Assembly (NCBI RefSeq): GCF_003240565.2
Contig: NZ_CP117255.1
Location: 2,294,001-2,358,000 of the forward strand
DNA length: 64,000 nucleotides
Reading direction: 5' to 3'
DNA from: Rhizobium tumorigenes
GTDB taxonomy: Bacteria > Pseudomonadota > Alphaproteobacteria > Rhizobiales > Rhizobiaceae
This document shows, piece by piece, positions 34,398 to 44,129 of this stretch. Positions within the stretch are counted from its first letter, which is position 1. Each line of letters opens with the position of its first letter. A program made the translations under genes and the position numbers. The notes under the pieces were generated by a model. That model did no database searches. It saw only the letters and a list, made by a program, of their open reading frames with translations, and was not told where the DNA came from.

Positions 34398-35585
34398 ATG
34401 GCGCATAGCCGCGAGATATTCGACTGGGCCGACCCTTTCCGTCTGCAGGACCAGCTGACCGACGACGAACGCATGGTCCACGACACCGCTCGCGCCTATG
34501 CGCAGGACAAGCTGGCGCCGCGCGTGCTGGAAGCATTTCGCCATGAAAAGACCGATCCCGCGATCTTCCGCGAAATGGGCGAACTCGGCCTGCTCGGCCC
34601 GACCATCGCACCTGAATACGGCGGCTCCGGCCTCGGCTATGTCGCATACGGCCTGATCGCCCGCGAGGTCGAGCGCGTCGATAGCGGTTATCGCTCGATG
34701 ATGTCGGTGCAGTCCTCGCTGGTGATGGTGCCGATCGATGCTTTCGGCTCGGAAGCGCAGAAGCAGAAGTACCTGCCGAAGCTTGCCACCGGCGAATGGA
34801 TCGGCTGCTTCGGCCTGACGGAACCCAACCACGGCTCCGACCCAGGCTCAATGGCAACGCGCGCCAAGAAGGTCGACGGCGGCTACCAGCTGACCGGGTC
34901 GAAGATCTGGATTTCCAATTCGCCGATTGCCGACGTCTTCGTCGTCTGGGGCAAGACCGAGGACGGCGTCATCCGCGGCTTTATCCTCGAAAAGGGCTGG
35001 AAGGGCCTGACCGCACCGGCCATCCACGGCAAGGTCGGCCTGCGCGCCTCGATCACAGGCGAAATCGTCATGGACAACGTCTTCGTGCCGGAAGAAAACC
35101 TGTTGCCCAACGTCACCGGCCTCAAGGGCCCGTTCACCTGCCTGAACTCGGCCCGCTACGGTATCGCCTGGGGCACCCTCGGGGCTGCCGAGGATTGCTA
35201 CGCCAGGGCACGCCAATACGTCCTCGACCGGCATCAGTTCGGCCGGCCGCTCGCCGCCAACCAGCTGATCCAGAAGAAGCTCGCGGACATGACGACCGAG
35301 ATCGCACTTGGCCTGCAAGGTTGCCTGCGGCTCGGCCGGATGAAGGAGGAAGGCCACCCGCCGGTAGAACTGACGTCGATCCTGAAGCGCAACTCCTGCG
35401 GCAAGGCGCTCGACATCGCCCGCAACGCCCGTGACATGCTCGGCGGAAACGGCATTTCCGACGAGTTCGGCATCATCCGTCACATGGTCAACCTCGAAGT
35501 GGTCAACACCTACGAGGGCACCCACGATATCCATGCCCTGATCCTCGGCCGTGCCATCACCGGCATTGCCGCCTTCGCGAACTGA
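34398..35585 (+). CDS. gcdH: glutaryl-CoA dehydrogenase
   Basis: A 395-residue protein that reads as glutaryl-CoA dehydrogenase along its length: [84 protein letters not shown] and [20 protein letters not shown] with the catalytic Glu. It converts glutaryl-CoA to crotonyl-CoA and CO2. ATG 34398 follows GGGAGAG; earlier in-frame starts overlap the upstream stop. Its presence implies that ring opening in this operon delivers a C5 dicarboxyl-CoA, as in benzoyl-CoA-type routes. Confidence 0.95.
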   Translation: MAHSREIFDWADPFRLQDQLTDDERMVHDTARAYAQDKLAPRVLEAFRHEKTDPAIFREMGELGLLGPTIAPEYGGSGLGYVAYGLIAREVERVDSGYRSMMSVQSSLVMVPIDAFGSEAQKQKYLPKLATGEWIGCFGLTEPNHGSDPGSMATRAKKVDGGYQLTGSKIWISNSPIADVFVVWGKTEDGVIRGFILEKGWKGLTAPAIHGKVGLRASITGEIVMDNVFVPEENLLPNVTGLKGPFTCLNSARYGIAWGTLGAAEDCYARARQYVLDRHQFGRPLAANQLIQKKLADMTTEIALGLQGCLRLGRMKEEGHPPVELTSILKRNSCGKALDIARNARDMLGGNGISDEFGIIRHMVNLEVVNTYEGTHDIHALILGRAITGIAAFAN

Positions 35586-35592
35586 GGCTGTC

Positions 35593-36024
35593 GTGGCATT
35601 CAAGACGACAAGGCCGTTGCGCTTCGGCGATTGCGATCCCTCCGGGATTGCATATTTCCCGTCCTACCTGAACATCCTCGTCGGTGTTCTCGAGGACTAT
35701 TTCGCAGCGCTCGGTTTTCCCTGGAAGACGATGATCGAAGAGCGGCGGATCGGCGTGCCGACCGTCCGCCTCGACCTGACCTTCTCGTCCCCCGGCTTTC
35801 AGGGCGACGAACTGGAATTCGTTGTAATCGTCCGTCGCATCGGCCGCGCCTCCCTCGATCTCGAGCATCAGGTTTCGGCCAGGGGCAAGATCCTCTGGAC
35901 AGCCACCCACCGCGTCGTTGCCACGAACCTCGACACACAGCAATCGCTTGCCTGGCCGGCCGACATCAGCGCCGCGCTGGAACACCATCTGGAGAAGACC
36001 GATGCACACGATCCTGCAGCCTGA
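35593..36024 (+). CDS. 4-hydroxybenzoyl-CoA-type thioesterase (hotdog fold)
   Basis: A 143-residue hotdog protein. The active-site motif is [32 protein letters not shown] (Asp in DPSGIAYF), followed by [23 protein letters not shown]. The GTG at 35593, eight bases after a GAGG and just past the gcdH stop, is the likely start; the longer reading overlaps gcdH. It would release CoA from dead-end aryl-CoA esters or complete a hydrolysis step. It overlaps the RidA gene by 23 bases. Confidence 0.92.
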   Translation: MAFKTTRPLRFGDCDPSGIAYFPSYLNILVGVLEDYFAALGFPWKTMIEERRIGVPTVRLDLTFSSPGFQGDELEFVVIVRRIGRASLDLEHQVSARGKILWTATHRVVATNLDTQQSLAWPADISAALEHHLEKTDAHDPAA

Positions 36025-36397
36025 GGGCTGGGCCAAGCCGATCGGATACGCCAACGGTGTCGCCGCGACGGGTCGCACGGTATTCGTCGGCGGCCAGATC
36101 GGCTGGAATGCCGCTTGCGAGTTCGAGAGCGATGACTTTGTCGATCAGGTCCGCCAGACCCTTTCCAATATCGTCGCCATCCTCGCCGAAGGCGGTGCCG
36201 GGCCACAGCACATCACGTCGATGACCTGGTATTTCACGGACAAGGCCGAATACCTCGCCAACCTCAAGGGCGTTGGCCAAGCCTACCGCGACGTCATCGG
36301 CCGGCATTTTCCGGCGATGGCTGCAGTGCAGGTCGTCGGCCTCGTCGAGGACCGCGCCAAGATCGAGATCCAGGCCACCGCCGTCGTTCCGGAATAG
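36002..36397 (+). CDS. RidA-family enamine/imine deaminase-like protein
   Basis: A 131-residue YjgF/YER057c/UK114 protein: [37 protein letters not shown], then DDFVDQVRQTLSNIVAILAEGGAGPQHITSMTWYFTDKAEYLANLKGVGQAYRDVIGRHFPAMAAVQVVGLVEDRAKIEIQATAV. The class hydrolyses reactive enamines/imines to ketones and ammonia. An anthraniloyl-CoA pathway creates a 2-amino-cyclohexene (an enamine), so RidA chemistry fits the loss of nitrogen here. Its reading frame overlaps the thioesterase 3' end by 23 bases, implying coupled translation. Confidence 0.92.
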   Translation: MHTILQPEGWAKPIGYANGVAATGRTVFVGGQIGWNAACEFESDDFVDQVRQTLSNIVAILAEGGAGPQHITSMTWYFTDKAEYLANLKGVGQAYRDVIGRHFPAMAAVQVVGLVEDRAKIEIQATAVVPE

Positions 36398-36407
36398 GAG
36401 AGCGGCG

Positions 36408-38372
36408 ATGTCGGCAACGACCTTTTCGGAGAGCGTCTCGGGCGAGACATCGGACGGCGTACTGGTTGTCACCCTCGACAACCCGCCGGTCAACGCGACG
36501 TCGAGCCACGTGCGCGCCGGCATCATGGCAGCGCTGGATCATGCGGCAGCAACGGCGTCGATTGTCGGCATCGTCATCACCGGCGCCGGTCGCACATTCG
36601 TTGGCGGCGCCGATATCAGGGAGTTCGGCAAGCCACCGATCGAGCCCCATCTGCCAGATCTCATCAACCGCATCGAAGCCTTTGAAAAGCCGATCGCCGC
36701 TGCCGTAAACGGCGCGGCACTGGGCGGCGGCTGCGAAATCGCCCTCGCCTGCCACAGCCGTATCGCTAACCCGAACGCCAGCTTCGGACTGCCGGAAGTC
36801 AAACTCGGCCTTGTGCCCGGCGCCGGCGGTACCCAGCGTCTTCCAAGGCTCATCGGCACGGTTGCTGCCCTCGATCTCATCGGAACCGGGCGGATGGTCA
36901 AGGCTGCGGAAGCAGCATCGCTCGGTCTTGTCGATGGCACCAATGCCGATGAGCGGTCAGCGGCCATTGCGATGGTACGAACACTTGCAGGAACTCCGCT
37001 CCGGCGCACCGGTCAGTTGGCCGTTCCGCAACAGGATATCGCAGCGGTAGAGGCTGCAGCGGCGAAGGTCGTCGGAAAATCGCGCGGCCAGGCAGCACCC
37101 GTCGAAGCCGTGCGGCTTGTCAGGCTAGCAGCCTCCACGACACTTGCCGATGGCCTGTCGGACGAACGCGCGACATTCCTTGGCTTGCGCGACTCCGAGC
37201 AATCGGCAGCCCTCCGCCATGTCTTCTTCGCCGAGCGCGCCGCCGGCAAGGTCGATGGGCTCGCAGGCATCGCGCCCCGCAGCATAGATACCGTCGGGAT
37301 CGTCGGCACCGGCCTCATGGGCGCTGGCATTGCGGTGGCGACGCTTAGCGCCGGCTTCCGGGTCGTCGCGATAGAGCAGACCGAAGGCGCCGCTCACAAA
37401 GGCCAGGAGCGCATCGCGACCATGCTGCAAAAGGCGGTGCAGATCGGCCGTCTCGACGCCGACGGCCTTGCCGATCAGCTCGGCCGCCTGACCGTCACCA
37501 GCGACATGACGGCGCTAGCCGATGCAGACCTGGTCATCGAGGCTGTGTTCGACGACATAGCGGTCAAGACGGCGCTGTTCCAGCGGCTTGATGGCATCGT
37601 CCGCGCAGATGCCATCCTTGCCACCAACACCAGCTATCTCGATCCCGACGCCATTGCCGCAGAAACACTTCATCCACATCGAATCCTCGGTCTGCACTTC
37701 TTCTCCCCCGCCAACATCATGCGGCTGGTGGAAGTGGTGAATTGCGCGGAGACGGCACCGGATGCGCTGGCCAGCGCCCTGGCCTTTGCCAAGCGTCTCG
37801 GCAAGCTGCCGGTCGTCTGCGGCGTCACCGAAGGCTTCATCGGCAACAGCGTCTTTTCCGCCTACCGCCGGGAGGCCGAGTTCATGCTCGAGGATGGCGC
37901 GCTGCCCCACGAGATCGACGAAGCGCTCGAAGCATACGGCTTTCCGATGGGCCTCTTTGCCGTCTACGACATGGCAGGCCTCGAAATCGCCTGGGCCCGC
38001 CGCAAGCGTCAGGCGGCAACGCGCAACGCAGATGAACGCTACGTCCCGATTGCCGACCGTCTTTGCGAGGCCGGCCGCTTTGGCCAGAAGTCCGGGCGCG
38101 GCTGGTATGCCTACCCGGACGGCAAGCGGACCGTCGATCCCGAAGTGACAGCGTTGATCGAGCGGGTGCGGGCCGAAAAAGGCATCACCCCGCGCAGTTT
38201 TTCGTCGGAGGAAATCGTCGCAAGGCTATTGCGGGCCATGGCCGACGAAGGCAAGGCCTTGCTCGAAGGTGGTGTCGCCGCTCGCCCGGGCGACATCGAT
38301 CTCGTGATGATCAACGGCTACGGCTTCCCGCCTCACAAGGGCGGTCCGATGTTTGCCGCCGGCAATCGCTGA
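36408..38372 (+). CDS. fused enoyl-CoA hydratase / 3-hydroxyacyl-CoA dehydrogenase (FadB/FadJ type)
   Basis: A 654-residue bifunctional beta-oxidation protein. Residues 1 to about 180 are the crotonase domain ([62 protein letters not shown]). From about 290 comes the NAD domain ([32 protein letters not shown]), then [41 protein letters not shown] and the C-terminal helical halves. GGAG lies before ATG 36408. It would take crotonyl-CoA from GcdH, or ring-derived hydroxyacyl-CoA, to acetoacetyl-CoA. No thiolase is in the cluster. It is the last gene of the CoA operon. Confidence 0.95.
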   Translation: MSATTFSESVSGETSDGVLVVTLDNPPVNATSSHVRAGIMAALDHAAATASIVGIVITGAGRTFVGGADIREFGKPPIEPHLPDLINRIEAFEKPIAAAVNGAALGGGCEIALACHSRIANPNASFGLPEVKLGLVPGAGGTQRLPRLIGTVAALDLIGTGRMVKAAEAASLGLVDGTNADERSAAIAMVRTLAGTPLRRTGQLAVPQQDIAAVEAAAAKVVGKSRGQAAPVEAVRLVRLAASTTLADGLSDERATFLGLRDSEQSAALRHVFFAERAAGKVDGLAGIAPRSIDTVGIVGTGLMGAGIAVATLSAGFRVVAIEQTEGAAHKGQERIATMLQKAVQIGRLDADGLADQLGRLTVTSDMTALADADLVIEAVFDDIAVKTALFQRLDGIVRADAILATNTSYLDPDAIAAETLHPHRILGLHFFSPANIMRLVEVVNCAETAPDALASALAFAKRLGKLPVVCGVTEGFIGNSVFSAYRREAEFMLEDGALPHEIDEALEAYGFPMGLFAVYDMAGLEIAWARRKRQAATRNADERYVPIADRLCEAGRFGQKSGRGWYAYPDGKRTVDPEVTALIERVRAEKGITPRSFSSEEIVARLLRAMADEGKALLEGGVAARPGDIDLVMINGYGFPPHKGGPMFAAGNR

Positions 38373-38378
38373 ACCCGG

Positions 38379-39587
38379 TCAGGCCGCGTGCATCAGCGTG
38401 AACAGTTCCTGCGCCCGCTTCACGCCCCGAAGCGCATAGCGGCCGACGGAGACGAGATCGTTGCGCTGGGAAACCTCAGCCGCGGCAACGAAGTTCGACG
38501 ACATCAGCACGTCGCGGTCGACGGAGTGACACATCGAGGCGATGCGGCTGACCTCGTTGACCGCCGGCCCGATGACGGTGAAATCAAGCCGGTCCTGGCT
38601 GCCGATATTGCCGTAGAACACTTCTCCGATATGCAGGCCGAGATAGATCTCCGTCACCGGCCTGCCCTCGATCTGCCGCTGGGCATTGAGATTGCGCAAC
38701 CGCTCCCGCAGCAGCGATTCTGCCTTGAGGGCCGCCGCACAGGCATCGCGCTCGTCACGCGCCTTGAAGATCGCCAGCGTGCCGTCGCCGATCAGCTTCA
38801 GCACGTTGCCGCCCGCCTCGTGAATCGACGAGATGACGGCGTCGGCGTAATCGTTGAGCATCGGGATGATCTCGTCGGGCTCTGCCGTATCCGAGATGCG
38901 CGTATAGTTGGCGAGATCGGAAAACCACAGGGCCGCCGAGATGCGCTCCGTCTTGCCGCGCGTGATCTTGCCGCCAAGCACATGCTGCGCCGCGTCTTCG
39001 CCGAGATAGACTTCGGCGATAGTGCGGGCAATCCGACCGAGCGCCGTGCACTTGATCGCCAGCGCCAGCGCAGGCACCAGCCGGCGCAGCGTGGCGATGT
39101 CTTCGTCCGGGAAGCCATCCTTGTCGGCAGTGGCGAAATGCGCGAAAAAGCAATCCATGTCGCCGATCGTACCGGCGTCTTCGAAAGGATGGGCAAAGGC
39201 GATGAAGTCGGTGACGCCCGCGTCCTTCAAGACATCCAGCGTGTAAAAATCGACAGGATCGCCAAAGCCTATTCGACGGCGAACTTCAGATGTCATGGTT
39301 TCCTGCAAATAGTAAAACGCCGACTTCAGCCAGTTTTCCGCAGCGATACCCTGATTGGTCGAGCCATATTCGAACACCGGCTCGATCACTTCGGTGCTGT
39401 CCCAGCGAAACACGCGACCTTCGTAGACTGGATGCAACGTGTCCATCAGCGCCATGCCGCGACTAAGCTGCAGCCCGCTTCGGCTGCAGGCCTCGCAGAA
39501 GCCGCTCAAAAGATCGATTTCAGTCGCGCCCTTCAGACCTCGCTGCATCAGCCATGCGGTAATATCTGCGATGTCTTTCTCATGCAT
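38379..39587 (-). CDS. class III adenylate cyclase with N-terminal sensor-like domain
   Basis: A 402-residue protein. The catalytic domain (about residues 200-400) has both metal Asp residues (WFSDLANYTRISD and LKLIGDGTLAIF), the ATP-selecting Lys (LKLIGDG) and Asp (LDFTVIG), and the Asn/Arg pair (GPAVNEVSRIASM), so adenylate cyclase activity is expected. The N-terminal half resembles the rhizobial group with an unknown sensor region. ATG 39587 (MHEKDIADITAWL) is preferred. It is convergent with the CoA operon, six bases apart, and divergent from the flavin monooxygenase at 39803. Confidence 0.93.
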   Translation of the reverse strand: MHEKDIADITAWLMQRGLKGATEIDLLSGFCEACSRSGLQLSRGMALMDTLHPVYEGRVFRWDSTEVIEPVFEYGSTNQGIAAENWLKSAFYYLQETMTSEVRRRIGFGDPVDFYTLDVLKDAGVTDFIAFAHPFEDAGTIGDMDCFFAHFATADKDGFPDEDIATLRRLVPALALAIKCTALGRIARTIAEVYLGEDAAQHVLGGKITRGKTERISAALWFSDLANYTRISDTAEPDEIIPMLNDYADAVISSIHEAGGNVLKLIGDGTLAIFKARDERDACAAALKAESLLRERLRNLNAQRQIEGRPVTEIYLGLHIGEVFYGNIGSQDRLDFTVIGPAVNEVSRIASMCHSVDRDVLMSSNFVAAAEVSQRNDLVSVGRYALRGVKRAQELFTLMHAA

Positions 39588-39802
39588 GGATTGTTGTCCC
39601 CGAGGCTTGAAAGCTTGGTCTATTCCCAATTTGCCATACGGAAAAGCCGGGCGATAAAAAAAGCTTGGTCACCTATGTATTTTCCTAGGCGCGACTTCTG
39701 GCGCCCGACCGTTGATTGATACGAATGCATCCCCCATCTCAAGTGATGCAATTGCTGCATCGCAGACTGGCGGTGCCAAGAAAATTTGAAAAGGATCCCC
39801 CG

Positions 39803-41149
39803 ATGTCCGGCCAGAAGCAAATGAAGCTCGGCGCTTTCATGCGTCCTGTCAGCCTGCACACCGGTGCCTGGCGCTATCCCGGAGCCTATCCGGATGCCAA
39901 TTTCAACTTCAGGCACATCAAAAATTTTGCCCGGAAACTCGAATCCGCCAAGTTCGACGCCTTCTTCATGGCCGATCATCTGGCCGTCCTCAACATGCCC
40001 ATCGAGGCCCTGAAGCGCAGCCATACGGTGACATCGTTCGAGCCGTTCACGCTGCTCTCGGCGCTGGCTGCGGTGACCGAGAAGATCGGCCTTGTCGCCA
40101 CCGCCTCCACCACCTTCGAGCAGCCCTACCATATCGCCCGGCGCTTCGCCTCGCTCGACCACATCAGCGAAGGACGTGCCGGCTGGAACATCGTCACCAC
40201 GTCCAATCCCGACGCCGCCCTCAACTTCGGCCTCGAGGATCATGTCGAGCACGACGAGCGCTACCGCCGGGCGCGCGAATTCTATGACGTCGTCACTGGC
40301 CTCTGGGACAGCTTTGCCGACGACGCCTTCGTCCGCGACACCGAAACCGGCATCTTCTTCGACCCGGAAAAGATGCACGTGCTCGACCACAAGGGCGAAA
40401 GTCTCTCCGTGCGCGGCCCGCTCAACATTGCCCGTACGCCGCAGGGCTGGCCGGTCATCGTCCAGGCCGGCCAGTCGGAGCCCGGCAAGCAACTGGCAGC
40501 CGAGACCGCCGAAGTGGTATTTGCAGCACCCCGCGATCTCAAGACCGCAAAGGCGCTCTATGCCGACATCAAGGGCCGCATGCCTGGCGTCGGCCGCAAC
40601 CCGGACCACCTTAAAATCCTGCCGGCCGCCTTTGTCGTCGTTGGCGACAGCGTCGAGGAAGCGCGCGCCAAGCGGGCCCGCCTCGACAGCCTGGTGCATT
40701 ACGACAGCGCCATCGCCTCGCTGTCGATCTCGCTCGGCCACGACGCCTCGAAGTTCGACCCCGACGCCCCTCTGCCGCAAATACCCGAAACCAACGCCAG
40801 CAAGAGTGGCCGCGAGCAAGCGATCCGCATGGCCGAACAGGAAAACCTGACAGTCCGCCAGCTCGCCCAGCGTCTGGGTGGTTACGGCGGGCTGGCCTTC
40901 GTCGGCACGCCCGAGACCATTGCCGCCGAAATGGAAACGTGGCTGTCGGAAGAAGGCTCGGACGGCTTCAACGTGGTCTTCCCCTTCCTGCCGCAGGGGC
41001 TCGACGATGTCGCCGACCGCCTGGTGCCGGAGTTGCAGCGGCGCGGCCTTTTCCGCAAGGAATACGAAGGCATCACCCTGCGCGACCATCTCGGCCTGCC
41101 ACGCCCGGACAATCGTTTCTTTCCCGCCGTTTCGGAAGCCGCAGAGTGA
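39803..41149 (+). CDS. flavin-dependent monooxygenase, NtaA/SnaA/DszA family
   Basis: A 448-residue luciferase-fold FMNH2 monooxygenase. It reads MKLGAFMRPVSLHTGAWRYPGAYPDANFNFRHIKNFARKLE near the start, then LDHISEGRAGWNIVTTSNPDAALNFG and YDVVTGLWDSFADDAF, all classical for nitrilotriacetate/desulfurising monooxygenases. Members use reduced FMN from a separate reductase to cleave C-N or C-S bonds. ATG 39803 follows AAGGATCC. It pairs with the small gene at 41202. The substrate is unknown. Confidence 0.94.
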   Translation: MSGQKQMKLGAFMRPVSLHTGAWRYPGAYPDANFNFRHIKNFARKLESAKFDAFFMADHLAVLNMPIEALKRSHTVTSFEPFTLLSALAAVTEKIGLVATASTTFEQPYHIARRFASLDHISEGRAGWNIVTTSNPDAALNFGLEDHVEHDERYRRAREFYDVVTGLWDSFADDAFVRDTETGIFFDPEKMHVLDHKGESLSVRGPLNIARTPQGWPVIVQAGQSEPGKQLAAETAEVVFAAPRDLKTAKALYADIKGRMPGVGRNPDHLKILPAAFVVVGDSVEEARAKRARLDSLVHYDSAIASLSISLGHDASKFDPDAPLPQIPETNASKSGREQAIRMAEQENLTVRQLAQRLGGYGGLAFVGTPETIAAEMETWLSEEGSDGFNVVFPFLPQGLDDVADRLVPELQRRGLFRKEYEGITLRDHLGLPRPDNRFFPAVSEAAE

Positions 41150-41201
41150 CAGCGCTGTGGAAATCGGCAAGAAGAGTGCGATCCCTCCGAGAGCAGCGCC
41201 G

Positions 41202-41744
41202 ATGAGCCATCTGTCACACCTCGACTACGCCACAGCATCAGAAGAGGCCCGCGCCGAGCACGACCGCGAGGTCGCCCTGCGCGGCCGGATGACCAACATG
41301 AAGCGGACGCTGCTGCATTCGCCTGTGGCCCACCGCATCTATGCCGAATGGTTTACCCTCCGCGAAGAGCTGCGCCCCGATCTCGACGACCGCGCCGTCT
41401 GGCTTTTCTGCCAGGCAATCGCCATCCAATGCCGCTCCATCATACCCGTCGGCTTTTTCCGTCGCGCGCTGATCAATGCCGGCCTGACACCCGAGACGAT
41501 CGAGCCAAGCCCAGACGAGGCCACGCTGATCGCCTTCGGCAAGGCAATGGTCGCGGACTCCAACGCCATTCCCGACGACCTCTGGGCCCGCCTTAAAGCC
41601 CGCTACGATGAGCCGACGCTGGTCAACCTCGTCGCCTTCGCCGGCATCATGATCGCCACGGCGATCTTCAACAACACGGTCAAGATCGACATCGATCCCG
41701 AACTTGGCCCCTTCCTTGAAGGTTTCGTGATGCCGCCCCGCTAA
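41202..41744 (+). CDS. hypothetical helical protein, possibly AhpD/CMD-like
   Basis: A 180-residue, largely alpha-helical protein. The wording (MKRTLLHSPVAHRIYAEWFTLREELRPDLDDRAVWLFCQAIAIQCRSIIPVGFFRRALINAG) recalls carboxymuconolactone-decarboxylase/AhpD-type helical proteins, but the CxxC pair of AhpD is replaced by widely spaced cysteines (FCQAIAIQC). Lying 52 bases after the flavin monooxygenase, it is probably in the same operon. I cannot assign a reaction. Confidence 0.85.
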   Translation: MSHLSHLDYATASEEARAEHDREVALRGRMTNMKRTLLHSPVAHRIYAEWFTLREELRPDLDDRAVWLFCQAIAIQCRSIIPVGFFRRALINAGLTPETIEPSPDEATLIAFGKAMVADSNAIPDDLWARLKARYDEPTLVNLVAFAGIMIATAIFNNTVKIDIDPELGPFLEGFVMPPR

Positions 41745-41749
41745 TGGGC

Positions 41750-42178
41750 CTAGCCAACCACCACCGTTGAAAATTCAGGGTTGCCGCGGATGGTGTTGCT
41801 GACGGTGCAGATCTCGCCTTCGGCGGCGTGGGCAATGGCGTTACGGGTTTTGTCGTCGAAGTCGCCCTTGATGGTGAAGACGATTTGGAACGTCTCGACG
41901 CGCGACACGCCCGAGGACGCCTTCTGCCCCGTTACCTCGGCCGTCACTTCGGATAGCTTGTCCAGCACGCCCATCTGTCCTGCGGCCATGCGGGCGCTGA
42001 GCACGAGGCAGGCGGACAGCGATGCGTAGAGCAGGTCGAGCGGGTTGAAGCCGACCTGCGACGGTGCCGTCACCACGTTGATCTCGCCGCCGGTAACCGA
42101 CGTCACCTGCGGAAAGCCGGTGCGGCCGAGCACGGCCTTGGCACCCGTCTGCCGTTCCTTGCCCTTCAACGCAACCAT
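41750..42178 (-). CDS. OsmC/Ohr-superfamily protein
   Basis: A 142-residue OsmC-fold protein: TGFPQVTSVTGGEINVVTAPSQVGFNPLDLLYASLSACLVLSARMAAGQMGVLDKLSEVTAEVTGQK. The SACL cysteine in the central helix is the usual peroxidatic site; a second late Cys is in EGEICTVSNTIRG, so a thiol peroxide-detoxifying role is possible. ATG 42178 follows AGGTAGGGG; an upstream in-frame ATG at 42229 is weaker. It is tail to tail with the helical protein gene, five bases apart. Confidence 0.9.
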   Translation of the reverse strand: MVALKGKERQTGAKAVLGRTGFPQVTSVTGGEINVVTAPSQVGFNPLDLLYASLSACLVLSARMAAGQMGVLDKLSEVTAEVTGQKASSGVSRVETFQIVFTIKGDFDDKTRNAIAHAAEGEICTVSNTIRGNPEFSTVVVG

Positions 42179-42336
42179 GTCGAAAACCCCTACCTGCAAT
42201 TCACCTGTCGATACGAAACAGATAGGCATTTCGCGTCAGGGAAACAATCGCCGTCCTTCCGTCAACCCCGCCGTTGAGGCTTGCAACGGGAGCGGCGTTG
42301 GTTCATGCCCGTGTTAACGACATCAGGCAGGCAACC

Positions 42337-43602
42337 ATGACCGTCACCGATCCCCGCGCCTTTCTCACAGCCCTGTTCGATGCGGCCGTCGCTGCGGCCG
42401 ATCCACTGGCCGGCATCCGCCACCATCTTCCACGGCAGCCGAAAGGCCGAACCATCGTCATCGGCGCAGGAAAGGGCTCGGCGCAGATGGCCGCGGCGCT
42501 GGAAAGCTGCTGGGACGGACCGCTGGAGGGGCTCGTCGTCACACGCTACGGCTTTGCCGTCGCCTGCGAGCGCATCGAGGTCGTCGAAGCCTCGCACCCC
42601 GTCCCCGATCGATCAGGGCTCGATGCCGCGACGCAGCTGCTGCGTCTGGTGCAGGGGTCGAGTGCCGACGATCTGGTGATTGCGCTGATATCGGGAGGCG
42701 GGTCGGCGCTGCTGCCTTCTCCGGCCGGAGGGCTGACGCTTGACGACGAGATTGCCGTCAACCGCGCCCTCCTTGCATCCGGCGCGCCGATCTCCGTCAT
42801 GAACACTATCCGCAAGCATATCTCGACTATCAAGGGCGGCCGGCTTGCCGTCGCAGCCTATCCGGCAAAGGTCGTGACCCTTGTCGTCTCCGATATCCCA
42901 GGCGACAACCCGGCGCTCGTGGCCTCCGGCCCGACGATTGCCGGTGCCGGCAACCGCGCCGACGCCCTGGACCTCATCCGGCAATATTCTCTCGCCCTTC
43001 CCGCCAATGTCCTCGCGCACTTGGCAAGCCCGCAAGCCGATGCACCGGCGACCGACGATCCACGCTTTGCGCGCAACGAAGTTCACCTGATCGCCTCCGC
43101 CGGCGTTTCGCTGGAGGCGGCCGCGAACGCATCCCGCGCCTTCGGCATCGAAGCGGCCATCCTGTCGGACGCGATCGAAGGTGAGGCCCGGGAGGCGGCC
43201 CATGTCCATGCCGCCATTGCCCGCGAAATAGCGGCGCGCAATCGCCCGTTCGCAAAACCCGTCGTGCTTCTCTCAGGGGGCGAGACCACAGTGACGGTGG
43301 CGGGCGATGGCAAGGGTGGCCGAAACTCGGAATTTCTCCTGTCTCTCGCCATCGATATCGACGGTTTTGAGGGCATCGACGCCATGGCGGCCGATACGGA
43401 TGGTATTGATGGTAGCGAGGACAATGCGGGAGCCTTTGCGGACGGCAGTAGCGCTGTTCGCATGCGCGCGGCCGGCATCGTGCCCGCCGATCGCCTGCGC
43501 AATAACGACGCCTGGTCGGCTTTTCACGCTATCGGCGATCTCTTCGCCCCCGGTCCAACCGGCACCAACGTCAACGATTTCCGCGCCATCCTGATCCGCT
43601 AG
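42337..43602 (+). CDS. glycerate 2-kinase / MOFRL-family protein
   Basis: A 421-residue protein of the GckA/TtuD family. It has IVIGAGKGSAQMAAALE and ISGGGSALLPSPAGGLTLDDEIAVNRALLASGAPISVMNTIRKHISTIKGGRLA in the N-terminal domain, VSDIPGDNPALVASGPT in the middle, and the MOFRL domain with SGGETTVTVAGDGKGGRNSEFLLSLAID and GIDGSEDNAGAFAD at the C-terminus. The enzyme phosphorylates D-glycerate at the 2-position (older literature calls it hydroxypyruvate reductase). ATG 42337 is preferred to an upstream start with no clear ribosome site. It stands alone. Confidence 0.93.
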   Translation: MTVTDPRAFLTALFDAAVAAADPLAGIRHHLPRQPKGRTIVIGAGKGSAQMAAALESCWDGPLEGLVVTRYGFAVACERIEVVEASHPVPDRSGLDAATQLLRLVQGSSADDLVIALISGGGSALLPSPAGGLTLDDEIAVNRALLASGAPISVMNTIRKHISTIKGGRLAVAAYPAKVVTLVVSDIPGDNPALVASGPTIAGAGNRADALDLIRQYSLALPANVLAHLASPQADAPATDDPRFARNEVHLIASAGVSLEAAANASRAFGIEAAILSDAIEGEAREAAHVHAAIAREIAARNRPFAKPVVLLSGGETTVTVAGDGKGGRNSEFLLSLAIDIDGFEGIDAMAADTDGIDGSEDNAGAFADGSSAVRMRAAGIVPADRLRNNDAWSAFHAIGDLFAPGPTGTNVNDFRAILIR

Positions 43603-43628
43603 CGCAGCAACCCAGCAAGGCTATTGAT

Positions 43629-43805
43629 TTAGGATTTGGAGCAATCGTCGCATCGACCATAGGCTGCGGCGGTGGATGTCCAGCGGAAGAAATGGCTGTG
43701 GCAGCCAACGCATTCGATTTTGGTGACGGGACTTTTCTTGGCGGGACGCGCAAGAAATGGCAGGCGATTCTCGGTCTTCCACTGCTCAAGCCTGGTGACG
43801 ATCAT
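43629..43805 (-). CDS. 58-residue zinc-ribbon protein
   Basis: ATG 43805 follows GGGAGGG. The protein is MIVTRLEQWKTENRLPFL, a basic stretch, then CVGCHSHFFRWTSTAAAYGRCDDC: two CxxC knuckles 19 residues apart, a treble-clef or zinc-ribbon layout. Such proteins bind nucleic acid or another protein, but no role can be assigned. A longer reading from 43892 is possible but lacks a ribosome site. The gap 43806-44129 that follows shows no gene. Confidence 0.65.
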   Translation of the reverse strand: MIVTRLEQWKTENRLPFLARPAKKSPVTKIECVGCHSHFFRWTSTAAAYGRCDDCSKS

Positions 43806-44129
43806 GTCGCCCTCCCGCAAACCGCGTTCTGTCTCGAAACAAGACTGCCCTAGTTTGGAAATTTTACGAGAGGCTGGCCTGTCCAGACACACTAAATTTT
43901 TCCAACAGCGTTAATCCATAGTAAAAATACAATAAGTACTCCGTGAGAAATAGGGCTCTATTGTTGAAATCTACAGACAAGCCCCGCCATAAAGCGTTCA
44001 CCCGACGATTCAAGCGACTCACGTTACAACGCGACAGGACGGCATCGTTGTTACTTCCGATTGAATTGTGACTGGACATATGAAGAAGGCAGCCCTCTTC
44101 TGCGGTGTATCCTGTTTCGGAGAACCGAC

